Positions 18,377 through 28,506 of a stretch of 64,000 bases of DNA are shown here, one piece after another. Position 1 is the first letter of the stretch; every line of letters starts with the position of its first letter. The notes under the pieces are model-generated. The model was not told the origin of the DNA. It saw only the letters and a list, made by a program, of their open reading frames with translations, and did no database searches. The translations under genes and the position numbers were made by a program. The stretch comes from Ignavibacteria bacterium (GTDB taxonomy: Bacteria; Bacteroidota; Ignavibacteria; Ch128b), in contig JABLYA010000001.1 of assembly GCA_013177855.1 (NCBI GenBank), positions 2,588,659 through 2,652,658 on the forward strand. The letters are read 5' to 3'.

Positions 18377-18841
18377 TTATTTTCTCCTTGAATTTATTTG
18401 TTTAAGATAAAGTTTAATATAAGTATGTGCATCCATCTTTTTCATCAATTCTTCGATTAAATCAAAAGGTATATCTTTCTCATCTGTAAAGCGAATATAA
18501 CTTTTTCCTATACCAAGTTTTTTCTTTGATATTTTGGAATATTCATTTACAAACCATTGGAATAATTTGTCATCCATATATAATACCATATGATAAAGTG
18601 AAATATAATTTTTATGATCCGCCAGGCTGAGAAATGGCAAAGGCTCATTTTTATTACAATGATAGCCATCGGGAAAAATTGATTCTGGAACGACAAAACC
18701 TGGCATCCCAAAACTTAGTCTTTCTTCAAATTCTTCTGGCATATTGTTCTTAATAGTGTCCCAAAGTTTTAAGAATAGAGTTTTTCTATTCCCTGGGATT
18801 GATTGAATGTAATCATTGATAGTTTTTAATTTACTTTTCAT
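18377..18841 (-). CDS. DUF1801 family protein
   Basis: 154 residues. The opening TINDYIQSIPGNRKTLFLKLWDTI, the LSFGMPGFV strand and SLYHMVLYMD match DUF1801 (YdhG-like) proteins, small alpha/beta proteins without assigned activity. The final GIGKSYIRFTDEKDIPFDLIEELMKKM is also typical. It is upstream of, and likely co-transcribed with, the VOC-fold gene. Confidence 0.8.
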   Translation of the reverse strand: MKSKLKTINDYIQSIPGNRKTLFLKLWDTIKNNMPEEFEERLSFGMPGFVVPESIFPDGYHCNKNEPLPFLSLADHKNYISLYHMVLYMDDKLFQWFVNEYSKISKKKLGIGKSYIRFTDEKDIPFDLIEELMKKMDAHTYIKLYLKQINSRRK

Positions 18842-18921
18842 ATTTAATTCAATTTTTTTGATTTTAAGAAAATTGAAAACACTATCATCATTAAGTATAT
18901 TTAAAAAAAGTTTAAAAATAT

Positions 18922-20901
18922 ATGAGTGTGAAAGTAATGTTTAGATATCTAATTACAATTCTTTTAATTTTTGCTTCTATAACTTTTCCGCAGGAATCTC
19001 AAAAACTTTCAAAAGTTTTGAAAGATGATAATTCGAAATACACCAATGTTGGAAATATTGGTCTAACAATTACGAACTTTGGAATGTATGGTCACGGATT
19101 TACTCTCTGGCCTCGACAACCTAACTGTGAATATCCAAAAGGTAGTGGTATCGAGCATATTTTTGACGGAAGTCTCTGGGTTGGTGGAGTAGTAGATGGA
19201 CAAATTAGAGTTACCACTGGTTCTGTTGACGCATCATCTGTTGGTGCGCGTGGTGGAGGATTTGAATTTACAAACACTCAGGAATCAGTAATAATAGAGA
19301 GATCATCGCTTCTTACAAGTAAGTTTTATAGCCCGCAGGCTATCAGTCATCAAGATTTTATTGCGGAGTATTCTGATACTTCTACAAGATTGCTCAGTGG
19401 TGAAGTTATACCCGATCATAACCCTCTCGGAATAGCTGTTCGTCAGGAAAGTTATGCCTGGAATTTCCCGTTTGCTGACTTTTTTGTAATTATGAATTAC
19501 TGGATTAAAAATGTTTCTAACAAACGAATTGAAAATGTTTATGTAGGATTATGGACAGACGCAGTTGTTCGTAATACCAACGTTACCTCACCTCGAGTCG
19601 GTTCACCCTTCTTCACGCATGGCGGAAATGGATATATTGATTCACTTCGATTAGGTTATGAATTTGATTACGATGGTGATCCTGGTTTTTCTGATAGTTA
19701 TTTTGCAGTTAAGTATTTAGGTTCGATTCCTAAAATTGATACTGCTTACTTTCAATCCTGGCAATTTAGAAACACAACTGATCCAGTTTATTTTTCACCA
19801 CAGGACGATATTCAACGATATCAAAAGTTATCTGAATCTTTAAGAAGAGACAGGATTGATCCACTAAGATTAACTCCGAGTAATCGTTCATTTCTTATTT
19901 CAACAGGACCTTTCAGATATTTAGAACCAGGTGATTCAATTAATGTGACATTTGCGATTGTCTGTGCAAAAAAATTCGGGTCTGATCTTCCAAAATTCGA
20001 TACAGAACTTCAACGAAAAAATCTATATTCAAATGCACACTGGGCACAACTTGTTTATGATACAAAATATCGATTTCCTGAGCCACCTGTCTCACCAAAA
20101 ATTAAAGTTGTTCCAGGGGATAGAAAAGTAACTTTATACTGGGATAATTCTGCGGAATTATCAGTAGATCCATTATCCGGTAAAAAAGATTTTGAAGGTT
20201 ATAGAATCTATAAAAGTCAGGCTGGAATTGATCTCACTCAATCTCAAGATTTAAATCAATTGTTAATAAAAGTTGCTGAATTTGACAGTGCTGGAAATGA
20301 TTATGGTTACAATACAGGTTTCAATTACATAAAACTTGACGCACCAAAATTTTTTGAAGGTGATACAACTGCATACTGGTATAAATTTGAATTTGATAAT
20401 TTATTAAATGGCTGGCAGTATATTTTTTCTATTACTGCATTTGATAAGGGCGATCTTGAGAACAACATCGAGAGTTTGGAAAGCAGTATTTCCGCTTCGG
20501 CCTTGCGAGTATTTCCTGGAACTCCACCAAAATCAATTGATGAAGCTGAAATTGGAGTTTATCCGAATCCCTACTATGCAGGTGCAATCTGGGATGGACC
20601 ACAGGAAAGACAGAGAAAAATCTATTTCTATAATTTACCTGAGGAATGTGAAATAACTATTTATACTCTGGCTGGTGATGTTGTAGCTGTTCTGGATCAT
20701 AATCAGAAATATAATGGCAGTGATATTCGCTGGTTTGAAACATATTCAAAAGAAGGAAATCAAATTCTCTCAGGCGGTGAACATGCGTGGGATTTAGTCA
20801 CAAAATATGATCAAGCGATTGCTTCTGGTCTTTACCTGTTTACTGTAAAAGACAAGAAAACGGGGAAAATAAAGACCGGTAAATTTTTAATCATTAAGTA
20901 A
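18922..20901 (+). CDS. Large secreted protein with T9SS-type C-terminal tail
   Basis: 659 residues; an ATG at 18937 would give a more typical signal peptide (MFRYLITILLIFASITFPQ). The N-terminal two-thirds is beta-rich and unassigned (DGSLWVGGVVDGQIRV, FADFFVIMNYWIKNVSNKRIENVYVGLWTD). A fibronectin-III-like stretch is around residues 400-540 (VTLYWDNSAEL, FEGYRIYKSQ). The end resembles a type IX sorting domain (IGVYPNPYYAG ... TGKFLIIK). It is the first gene of a seven-gene surface operon, 11 bases before the next. Confidence 0.75.
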   Translation: MSVKVMFRYLITILLIFASITFPQESQKLSKVLKDDNSKYTNVGNIGLTITNFGMYGHGFTLWPRQPNCEYPKGSGIEHIFDGSLWVGGVVDGQIRVTTGSVDASSVGARGGGFEFTNTQESVIIERSSLLTSKFYSPQAISHQDFIAEYSDTSTRLLSGEVIPDHNPLGIAVRQESYAWNFPFADFFVIMNYWIKNVSNKRIENVYVGLWTDAVVRNTNVTSPRVGSPFFTHGGNGYIDSLRLGYEFDYDGDPGFSDSYFAVKYLGSIPKIDTAYFQSWQFRNTTDPVYFSPQDDIQRYQKLSESLRRDRIDPLRLTPSNRSFLISTGPFRYLEPGDSINVTFAIVCAKKFGSDLPKFDTELQRKNLYSNAHWAQLVYDTKYRFPEPPVSPKIKVVPGDRKVTLYWDNSAELSVDPLSGKKDFEGYRIYKSQAGIDLTQSQDLNQLLIKVAEFDSAGNDYGYNTGFNYIKLDAPKFFEGDTTAYWYKFEFDNLLNGWQYIFSITAFDKGDLENNIESLESSISASALRVFPGTPPKSIDEAEIGVYPNPYYAGAIWDGPQERQRKIYFYNLPEECEITIYTLAGDVVAVLDHNQKYNGSDIRWFETYSKEGNQILSGGEHAWDLVTKYDQAIASGLYLFTVKDKKTGKIKTGKFLIIK

Positions 20902-20912
20902 GGAGTTCAAAG

Positions 20913-23039
20913 ATGAAAAGAAGTATTTTATTATTTTTAACATTGTTTTCAATCTCTTTATTTGCTCAAACTCAATATCCTTTAGTTTCTATTCGAGATA
21001 TTCAATTTCAACCTCCAGATTCACTTGCAGCTGGAAAAGACAATTCACCAAAGCTTGGCGATACAGTTAGAGTTATTGGTGTCGTGATGATTGCACCACT
21101 TGATAATCCTAACACAACAAGACGGCCAATTATGTGGGCTGGTGCAAGGTGGCAAACTTACATTGCCGATACTAATTATAATGAAAACGAATGGGCAGGA
21201 CTTAATGTAATTCAGCACGATACAAGTGCCGCCGGTCAATCTACTTATTTTGATTTACTCGATACCTGTATGATAGTGGAGATTACTGGAAGAGTAGAAG
21301 AGTTTGGAACAACTTATCGGCAAACACAATTAGCCGTTTTGACAACAAGACCGGTTAATGTACTTGGTCAAAAAGATTTTAGAAAAAGTCCTGTATTAGT
21401 TAATGTTTCAGACTTCGCAACAGGCACAACACCAAATCTTGTAACTGGTGAGAAATATGAAGGAATGTATGTTGAATTTAGAAATGTAATTACTTCCGAT
21501 GCTAACGCAACAAACGGGACTTTTGCAATTAATGATGCGCAAGGAAATAAAATATTTATTCATGATCAATCTGGATATTTTACAAGGCGCGCTCATCAAT
21601 TAAGAACCTGGGATCCACCAGTTAATGGAACTACCTTAGAATATATTCGTGGTGTGATAGGAACAGGTTCGCAAGGATATGTTTTAAGACCAATGCTTCC
21701 AGATGATTATAAAGTTGGGACTATCATTCCACCAGCTATTTCATCAATTCGAAGAGATTTAAATACTGTAGGACCCAATCAACCTGTAACAATTACTGCA
21801 TCGATTTCTGATCTGGATGGAACTGTTGCACAGGCAAAAATTAAGTATCGAGTAAATGGTGGAACATTAAATGAAATTAATATGAGTTTAGTCAGTGGAA
21901 CAACCTGGAGCGGAACAATTCCAGGAGTTCAAGATTCAGCGTTAGTTGACTATTTCATCTGGGCTATTGATAATGCAGGCAACTCATCTATTAACCCAGT
22001 TGACACATCAAGATCAAGATACTTTTATCTTGTCTTAAATAGACCGCTTACAATTCAAGATGTTCAATATGCACCATTTGGAAATGGTCTTGGTGGTTAC
22101 TTAAACTATCGAGTTACAATTCGTGGTGTTGTTACTGCTGATACATCAGATTTACGCGGTGATGGAGGTTCAGTATCCAGAAGAGCTTATATTCAGAATG
22201 GAACTGGTCCCTGGAGCGGTATCTGGGTTGCCGGTTTAGCTGGTGATGAACTAAGAAAAGGTCAGGATGTCACAATTTCAGGATTGATAAGGGAAATCAA
22301 TTCCCACACTGCTATTGACTCAGTCACTCAATTAATCGTCAATTCAAATAATAATCCAGAACCAGAGGCTCAGCTGCTTACAACTGGTGAAATTGGTGGT
22401 AAAACAAAAGGAACAATTAGCGCAGAAAAATGGGAAGGTGTATTGATAAAATTCAATAATGTTACAGTCACAAATACTAACGCTGATGGTAATCCAGGTC
22501 CTGGTGGTGGTGGAAATAATAACTTTGGCGAGATTCTAATCGACGATGGTTCCGGTAATTTAAGATTGGAGACACAGGAAGGACCACATCCATATCATAA
22601 TAATTGGTCAACCACTTTACCTGCGAACAAAACTATTGCACTAAATGTTGGTGATAGATTTACTACAATTAAAGGTATTTTATTCTTCTCATTTAGTAAC
22701 TATAAAATTGTCCCAAGAAAAGAAGATGATTTCATCGGATATCAAACTAGCGTCGAAGGTGAAATTTTACCAGATAAATTTATCTTGAAACAGAATTATC
22801 CAAACCCATTTAATCCATCAACAATCATTGAATACAATCTTCCTGAAAGTGCAAATGTTACACTTAAAATTTATGATTTGATGGGCAGGGAAGTTAAAAC
22901 CTTAGTTAATAGTGAGTATCAGAGTAAAGGATTATACAAATATTTCTTGAATGCATATGATTTAAGCAGTGGAGTTTATTTCTATCATCTACAGACTGAT
23001 AAATATTCATCTGTCAAGAAGATGGTTTTAATAAAATAA
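20913..23039 (+). CDS. T9SS-exported protein with several OB-fold-like domains
   Basis: 708 residues: signal peptide (SILLFLTLFSISLFAQ), two beta-barrel regions resembling the OB-fold domains of exported nucleases (about residues 25-270; GDTVRVIGVVMIAP, GMYVEFRNVI), an Ig-like domain (about 275-375; ITASISDLDGTVAQAKIKYRVNGG), another OB-like region (about 380-610; YRVTIRGVVTADTSD, GQDVTISGLI) and a type IX sorting domain (NPFNPSTIIEY to SVKKMVLIK). No catalytic site is visible, so a binding role is more likely. It is second in the surface operon and ends at a strong terminator. Confidence 0.8.
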   Translation: MKRSILLFLTLFSISLFAQTQYPLVSIRDIQFQPPDSLAAGKDNSPKLGDTVRVIGVVMIAPLDNPNTTRRPIMWAGARWQTYIADTNYNENEWAGLNVIQHDTSAAGQSTYFDLLDTCMIVEITGRVEEFGTTYRQTQLAVLTTRPVNVLGQKDFRKSPVLVNVSDFATGTTPNLVTGEKYEGMYVEFRNVITSDANATNGTFAINDAQGNKIFIHDQSGYFTRRAHQLRTWDPPVNGTTLEYIRGVIGTGSQGYVLRPMLPDDYKVGTIIPPAISSIRRDLNTVGPNQPVTITASISDLDGTVAQAKIKYRVNGGTLNEINMSLVSGTTWSGTIPGVQDSALVDYFIWAIDNAGNSSINPVDTSRSRYFYLVLNRPLTIQDVQYAPFGNGLGGYLNYRVTIRGVVTADTSDLRGDGGSVSRRAYIQNGTGPWSGIWVAGLAGDELRKGQDVTISGLIREINSHTAIDSVTQLIVNSNNNPEPEAQLLTTGEIGGKTKGTISAEKWEGVLIKFNNVTVTNTNADGNPGPGGGGNNNFGEILIDDGSGNLRLETQEGPHPYHNNWSTTLPANKTIALNVGDRFTTIKGILFFSFSNYKIVPRKEDDFIGYQTSVEGEILPDKFILKQNYPNPFNPSTIIEYNLPESANVTLKIYDLMGREVKTLVNSEYQSKGLYKYFLNAYDLSSGVYFYHLQTDKYSSVKKMVLIK

Positions 23040-23047
23040 ATTTAGTA

Positions 23048-23076
23048 ATGGTCAGGCTGATTTTTTGCCTGACCAT
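23048..23076 (+). terminator. Strong rho-independent terminator inside the surface cluster
   Basis: A perfect 10-bp stem, ATGGTCAGGC (23048-23057) with GCCTGACCAT (23067-23076), is followed by a T-rich tract. It lies between the second and third surface genes, so expression of the first two may be set apart from, or attenuated into, the rest. Confidence 0.85.
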
Positions 23077-23132
23077 TTTTTTATTTTGAATGATTGAAGT
23101 TTGATTACTTTAGAAATAAGAGAAATCACCAT

Positions 23133-24701
23133 ATGAATAAATTTTTAATTACAATTTCATTGTTAATTTTTATAGTAATATTTATTTCCTGCTCCGAAAA
23201 GATTACAGGAAGTAAAGTCGAAAATCTTCCTCCTGATACAAAAATATTCTTGTTCCCGGATTCAACTTATGGAATTAGCAAGCAAAAAAGTAAGTTACCT
23301 GTTTACTGGTGGGGAGATGATCCAGATGGATTTGTTATAGGTTATTATATCAAGTGGGAAAATCAACCCTGGAGTTTTACTACTATAACAGATTCAATTT
23401 TTACTCTTGCCATTGCTGGAAGCGATACTTCATACACTTTTTATGTTGCATCTGTTGATAATTCTGGCAATGGGAAATATGATAATCAGGTAATTAGAAA
23501 CAATGAAAATTATGGCCCAGAACCATTTACCGATTTTAATGGAAATGGTGTTTATGACAATGGTGAACCTTTCGTAGACATTGGGAATATTGATCCAACT
23601 CCAGCAGTTTTCAAATTCCCAATTAAAAATACTCCGCCTGAAATTTCCTTCCAAAAAAATTCAGAAGTTCCTGAGACAACTTTTACAGCTGCGAGTTTTG
23701 CATGGAATGCTTCTGATATTGATGGAGATGAAACCATTGAAAAAATTTATATCGCATTAAACGATACAAGTTCATTTGTCGAGATACCTGGGTTTGTTCG
23801 TTTTATCACAATTGTAGCTAATCCGCCGTTCAGTTCAAGTACAGCTGATGCAACTATCTATTTAGGTTCATCACTCAATCAGCCATATTCAATAAAGTTA
23901 CCAAATTTAAGATTGGATAACTTGAATCGATTTTATCTCAAAGCAAAAGATATCGCAGGTGCTTTTAGTAAAACTATTGTAATGCCTGATACAACAAAAA
24001 TCTGGTTTGTCAAAAAACCTAAAGGTGAAATTTTAGTAATTGACGATTATACAATTGCCGACAACGCTGAAAGATTTTATTTGGCAATGTTCGATAGTAT
24101 TGGTCTGGGCAATAAGATTGATTACCTTGATATTAAATATGGTAAGACATCAACAACGCCAGGAATATTTTTACCAAAATTTATTAACCCAACTTTTACT
24201 GCAACACTTAAATTATTTAAATCAGTTTTCTGGTTTACAGATAATGATCCAACTCTTGAAGTTGCACAATTGACTTTGAGAAATTATTCCGAGAGCGGGG
24301 GAAAAGTTTTATTATCAATGATCTTCCCTCAAACATTTGATACTCGAAGTTTGGGTGATTTTTTACCAATCGATAGCGTTTCACCAGTTCCGATTAATTT
24401 TATCCCTGTGAATACACCAGTTAATCTTACAACCGATGGACAATTACTTGGTTATCCGCCACTTCAGAGAGATGCATCTCCATCACCAGTTGCAAGAATT
24501 CGGACTTTCTATCCAAATTCTGCGGCTTCAAAAAGTTTGTATACGCTTGGACTTTCAGGAAATCCAATAATCGGTTTTAGAGATAATGAAGGCAGGAGAA
24601 TTTTTATTGGTTTACCTTTGCATCGATTAAACGGTGGTTCATCAAAAGTTAGAGCATTCTTTCAGAAAGTTTTTATAAGTGAATTTGGAGTTACGCCATG
24701 A
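23133..24701 (+). CDS. Surface lipoprotein of unknown function
   Basis: 522 residues from the ATG at 23133; the longer frame starting at a TTG at 23094 lacks a signal. Lipobox FISC (Cys20). Two Ig/Fn3-like segments follow (PVYWWGDDPDGFVIGYYIKW; FAWNASDIDGDETIEKIYI), then an alpha/beta C-terminal half beginning GEILVIDDYTIADNAERFY and containing KSVFWFTDND and GRRIFIGLPLHRL. That half resembles glutamine-amidotransferase-like/DUF4350-type folds seen in other surface proteins, but I cannot assign it firmly. It overlaps the TonB receptor gene by 4 bases (ATGA), so translation is coupled. Confidence 0.75.
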   Translation: MNKFLITISLLIFIVIFISCSEKITGSKVENLPPDTKIFLFPDSTYGISKQKSKLPVYWWGDDPDGFVIGYYIKWENQPWSFTTITDSIFTLAIAGSDTSYTFYVASVDNSGNGKYDNQVIRNNENYGPEPFTDFNGNGVYDNGEPFVDIGNIDPTPAVFKFPIKNTPPEISFQKNSEVPETTFTAASFAWNASDIDGDETIEKIYIALNDTSSFVEIPGFVRFITIVANPPFSSSTADATIYLGSSLNQPYSIKLPNLRLDNLNRFYLKAKDIAGAFSKTIVMPDTTKIWFVKKPKGEILVIDDYTIADNAERFYLAMFDSIGLGNKIDYLDIKYGKTSTTPGIFLPKFINPTFTATLKLFKSVFWFTDNDPTLEVAQLTLRNYSESGGKVLLSMIFPQTFDTRSLGDFLPIDSVSPVPINFIPVNTPVNLTTDGQLLGYPPLQRDASPSPVARIRTFYPNSAASKSLYTLGLSGNPIIGFRDNEGRRIFIGLPLHRLNGGSSKVRAFFQKVFISEFGVTP

Positions 24702-27502
24702 AGAAGTTTTTAATTTTATTTGTACTTATAAATTCCATACTTTGGTCTCAAGAAAAAGCAACACTTACAGGTAAGGTGACCGATGCGAAAACAGGTGAAC
24801 CGCTTCCAGGAGTTAATGTTGTAATCAAAGGAACCTATTATGGAGCTGCAACAGATATTAATGGAAATTACATTATTAGAGATTTAAATCCTGGAACATA
24901 TAATATTGATGTCTCGCTGATTGGTTACAAGCTTGTTCAATTTACTGGAGTAAAAATTAATCCAGGTGAAAGAAAAGTATTAAATGTTAAGATGGAAGAA
25001 ACAGTTTTAACTCTTGGCAGTGAAGTCGTTGTCATTGGTGAAAAACCTTTGATTGATGTTGAAGAAACTTCGAGCAAAAAATCAATTTCAAAAGAAGATA
25101 TTGAAGTTGCTTTGGTTGAAAATGTGAAGGATGTTGTTACTCAACAAGCCGGGGTTGTTTATTCAGACAATGCTGTGCACATTCGCGGCGGTCGATCTTA
25201 TGAAAATGCTTTCTTGCTAGATGGTGTTTCTATTCAGGATCCATTGGCAGGAACTGGATTTGGACTTCAACTCAGTGCATCATCAATTGAAGAGGTTGAA
25301 GTTATTACTGGTGGTTTTAATGCAGAATTCGGACAGGCAACCTCCGGTGTAATTAATGTAAGAACCCGAGAAGGCGGTAGAGATTTTCACGGAAATTTTT
25401 CCTGGAAAAAGGATAATTTTGGTTTCAACAAAAATTCGAGTTACTCTTTCAATACTGATATCATTGAAGCGAGTTTATCTGGACCTGAACCAATCACAAC
25501 ATATATTTTACCATCGCTGGGAGTCAAAATTCCGGGTGAGATCACATTTTATGGAAACTTTTACGGCGGTTTCAGTGATGGTATAACTCAGGGTTGGGTG
25601 AAAACAAAAGCAAAGAAATTATATTCCTCAATATTTTACGGTTCGAGGTTTGCACTACGTCAGGAAAACAGCTGGTTCTGGTTAGGAAAATTAACTTATA
25701 AAATCAGTCCAACAATAAAGTTATCTTATTCATTCAATCAATCTGTGAGTATTAATCAGAATTCTCAATCACTTCAAACAAATCTTGAGTATGTTGAGCC
25801 AAGCCCAGGCTATCAATACGAATTTCAATACAATTTAGATAATGCAAATGTTTATACTCATAATAATATCTTTCACATTTTTAGTTTAACTCATACTTTA
25901 AGTGCAAAGACATTTTATGAAGTAAAGTTCTCAAGATTTTTTACTCACCTTCGAGCTGATGCGAATGGACTTTACTGGAAAGATTATCAAGAACCAAAAG
26001 ATATAACAAATCCGCCTCTTGAATATTATAATACAAATAGAGACACAATAGGAGTAATTCCAGGTGATGGTTTCTGGGATTTTGGAAATCCATTTACCTG
26101 GCATGATCACCATGTTGAAGAATATAATTTGAAATTTGATTTAACGACTCTCTTCACAGAAAAAAGTAAATTCAAAACAGGTTTCGATTTAAGTGTCCGT
26201 GAAATGCAGCTTGTAGATATTTATAAACCGTGGATTGGTGAACTTGGTTTGAATAATGATATTTATAAAGTATATCCAGCTCAAGGTGCTTTTTATGCAC
26301 AGAATAACATTAATTTTAGCGGAATGATATTAAACTTTGGCCTTCGATTTGACTTCTGGTTCCCTGGAAAGTTTGTTGATGATGCTGTGAATAATCCAGA
26401 TGTAATTACAATTCCAGATGAAGTTCGAAAGCGATATATGGATCATACATTTAATGTATTTGGCAGAAGAATGAAAGCTCGATTGAGCCCACGACTCGGA
26501 ATCTCGCATCCGATATCTGATAATCAAACATTATTCTTTAGTTATGGACATTTCAGTAAATGGCCTCGACCGCAATTTGTCTATGCTAAGTTAACTCCAG
26601 CTGCTGCAAAATCATCATTCCAGAAGTTTGGAAATCCTGATTTGAATCCTGAAACAACTGTAGCTTACGAACTTGGAATTCGAAATCAATTTTCTCTTGA
26701 TGATGTGTTTACATTGACAGCATATTATAAAGATATTTTTGATTATGTTTCAACCAGGACTGCTCGAATTCAAAATCCAAGACTCGGTTCAAGTAATTTT
26801 ATTACTTATGTGAATCAAGATTACGCTCGTTCACGTGGAATTGAAGTAGAATATCGAAAAAGAATTGGCAGATGGTTCAATGGTTCTATCAATGCTTCTT
26901 ATTCAATTGCAACAGGTAAAAGTTCAAGTGCCGATGAAGGTGTGCTTGTCTTAAGAGGTGATCTCGATGAATCAATTAAAGAAGATTATATGATCTGGGA
27001 TAGACCAATTCAGGCATCATTGAATTTAAATTTCTATGTCGAAAAGAATAAACCACTATTCGGCTTTGGACGCGGCGTTCTGGATGATTATAATCTTTAT
27101 ATTAGAGTCTTCTATCAATCCGGCAAAAGATATACTCCTTATTATTTTACCGGACAATATCTTGAAGATGGCAGACCTGTTTATACAATTGATAGAAAAA
27201 ACCGAAATGGAGCAATAGGAAAGAATTGGTTCTGGGTTGATATGAATTTTGAAAAGTTCGTAACTATTTCAAACTGGAAATTCTCAATTCGCATCGAAGT
27301 GAATAATGTTTTCGACTTTAAGAATTCAGCAATAATAAATCCTGTAACAGGCAGAGCCTATGAGTATGGTGATCCAACTCCGCTTAGCTGGAATGATCCA
27401 TTGTATCCAAGTTATCAAGCACCGCTTGATCCTTATCCATACAATCCAGCTCGATATCTAACTCGCAGAAATGTAAAAGCAGGTATTACTTTGAGGTTTT
27501 AA
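24698..27502 (+). CDS. TonB-dependent outer-membrane receptor
   Basis: 934 residues. Signal peptide, then a carboxypeptidase regulatory-like domain (about 20-105; TLTGKVTDAKTGEPLPGVNVVIKGT), a plug (about 110-230; VTQQAGVVYSDNAVHIRGGR, GGFNAEFGQATSGVINVRTR) and a C-terminal beta-barrel containing NPDLNPETTVAYELGIRNQF and ending in aromatic TLRF. Such receptors import large substrates using TonB energy. No SusD partner is present; instead a PorV-like gene follows by 2 bases. The substrate is unknown. Confidence 0.9.
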   Translation: MKKFLILFVLINSILWSQEKATLTGKVTDAKTGEPLPGVNVVIKGTYYGAATDINGNYIIRDLNPGTYNIDVSLIGYKLVQFTGVKINPGERKVLNVKMEETVLTLGSEVVVIGEKPLIDVEETSSKKSISKEDIEVALVENVKDVVTQQAGVVYSDNAVHIRGGRSYENAFLLDGVSIQDPLAGTGFGLQLSASSIEEVEVITGGFNAEFGQATSGVINVRTREGGRDFHGNFSWKKDNFGFNKNSSYSFNTDIIEASLSGPEPITTYILPSLGVKIPGEITFYGNFYGGFSDGITQGWVKTKAKKLYSSIFYGSRFALRQENSWFWLGKLTYKISPTIKLSYSFNQSVSINQNSQSLQTNLEYVEPSPGYQYEFQYNLDNANVYTHNNIFHIFSLTHTLSAKTFYEVKFSRFFTHLRADANGLYWKDYQEPKDITNPPLEYYNTNRDTIGVIPGDGFWDFGNPFTWHDHHVEEYNLKFDLTTLFTEKSKFKTGFDLSVREMQLVDIYKPWIGELGLNNDIYKVYPAQGAFYAQNNINFSGMILNFGLRFDFWFPGKFVDDAVNNPDVITIPDEVRKRYMDHTFNVFGRRMKARLSPRLGISHPISDNQTLFFSYGHFSKWPRPQFVYAKLTPAAAKSSFQKFGNPDLNPETTVAYELGIRNQFSLDDVFTLTAYYKDIFDYVSTRTARIQNPRLGSSNFITYVNQDYARSRGIEVEYRKRIGRWFNGSINASYSIATGKSSSADEGVLVLRGDLDESIKEDYMIWDRPIQASLNLNFYVEKNKPLFGFGRGVLDDYNLYIRVFYQSGKRYTPYYFTGQYLEDGRPVYTIDRKNRNGAIGKNWFWVDMNFEKFVTISNWKFSIRIEVNNVFDFKNSAIINPVTGRAYEYGDPTPLSWNDPLYPSYQAPLDPYPYNPARYLTRRNVKAGITLRF

Positions 27503-27504
27503 TT

Positions 27505-28506
27505 ATGAAATTTGAAATGAAATCTAAATTAATCTTAACTATATCTTTATCAATTTTATTCTTCCAATCGATAGAAACTAAAGCTCAACTTCTCCCAGTT
27601 CTTGGTGGGCAAAGAGCTGGAATTTCAACAATGCAATTTCTAAAAATTGGAGTTGGTGGTCGAGCAATAGGAATGGGGGAATCTTTTATCGCTGTTGCAA
27701 ATGATGCTTCAGCTCTTTATTGGAATCCTGCTGGAATAGTTCAATTTTATGATCATCAAGTTATGTTTTCTCACACTGAATGGGTTGCAGATATTAAACA
27801 CGAATTTGCAGGTTATGTCCATCATTTGTCCGATGTTGATGCAGTCGGAATTTCTTTTACATCATTGCATATGGATGATATGAAAGTCACAACCGAGCTT
27901 ATGCCTTTTGGAACAGGTGAATATTTTTCCTTTGGTGATATTGCTATTGGGTTGAGTTATGCTCATAAATTTACTGAACAATTTAGTTTTGGCTTTACTA
28001 TCAAATATGCACGAGAAACTTTAGATAAATTATATATGGATGGTTTCTTAGTTGATCTTGGAACTTACTATTGGACTGGATTAGGCACATCGAGATTTTC
28101 TGTTTCGGTTACAAACTTTGGTGGAAATATGGCCCCTAGAGGAGAAGTAACTTTGTTGAATGGTAAAAAGATCACCGAATTTCAATCTTTTTCTCCACCG
28201 ACTATGTTTAGAATTGGTTTTGCTGTTGAGCCCGTTTATAATGAAACTCATAAACTGACTACTTCAATTCAAATAAATCATCCAAATGATAATTCAGAAA
28301 ATCTCGCTCTTGGGTTGGAATATTCCTGGCAGAATTTATTTTTCCTTCGTGGTGGATACAAACTTAATGTAGATGAACAAAGATTTGCATTTGGTGCCGG
28401 TGTGAAGGCTCCAATATCTTTTGCTAATCTCTCTTTTGATTATGCTTATAACAGCTTCACACGACTTGGCAGTACTCACAGATTCTCAATAATCTTAGGA
28501 ATATGA
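27505..28506 (+). CDS. PorV/PorQ-family outer-membrane protein
   Basis: 333 residues with a signal peptide, then the family motif FLKIGVGGRAIGMGESFIAVANDASALYWNPAG (residues ~48-80), followed by amphipathic beta strands typical of a FadL-like barrel. In characterised T9SS, PorV shuttles cargo from the translocon to the attachment complex. Several PorV paralogues usually exist, and this one is embedded between a TonB receptor and a lipoprotein. Its stop codon overlaps the next start by 4 bases. Confidence 0.85.
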   Translation: MKFEMKSKLILTISLSILFFQSIETKAQLLPVLGGQRAGISTMQFLKIGVGGRAIGMGESFIAVANDASALYWNPAGIVQFYDHQVMFSHTEWVADIKHEFAGYVHHLSDVDAVGISFTSLHMDDMKVTTELMPFGTGEYFSFGDIAIGLSYAHKFTEQFSFGFTIKYARETLDKLYMDGFLVDLGTYYWTGLGTSRFSVSVTNFGGNMAPRGEVTLLNGKKITEFQSFSPPTMFRIGFAVEPVYNETHKLTTSIQINHPNDNSENLALGLEYSWQNLFFLRGGYKLNVDEQRFAFGAGVKAPISFANLSFDYAYNSFTRLGSTHRFSIILGI

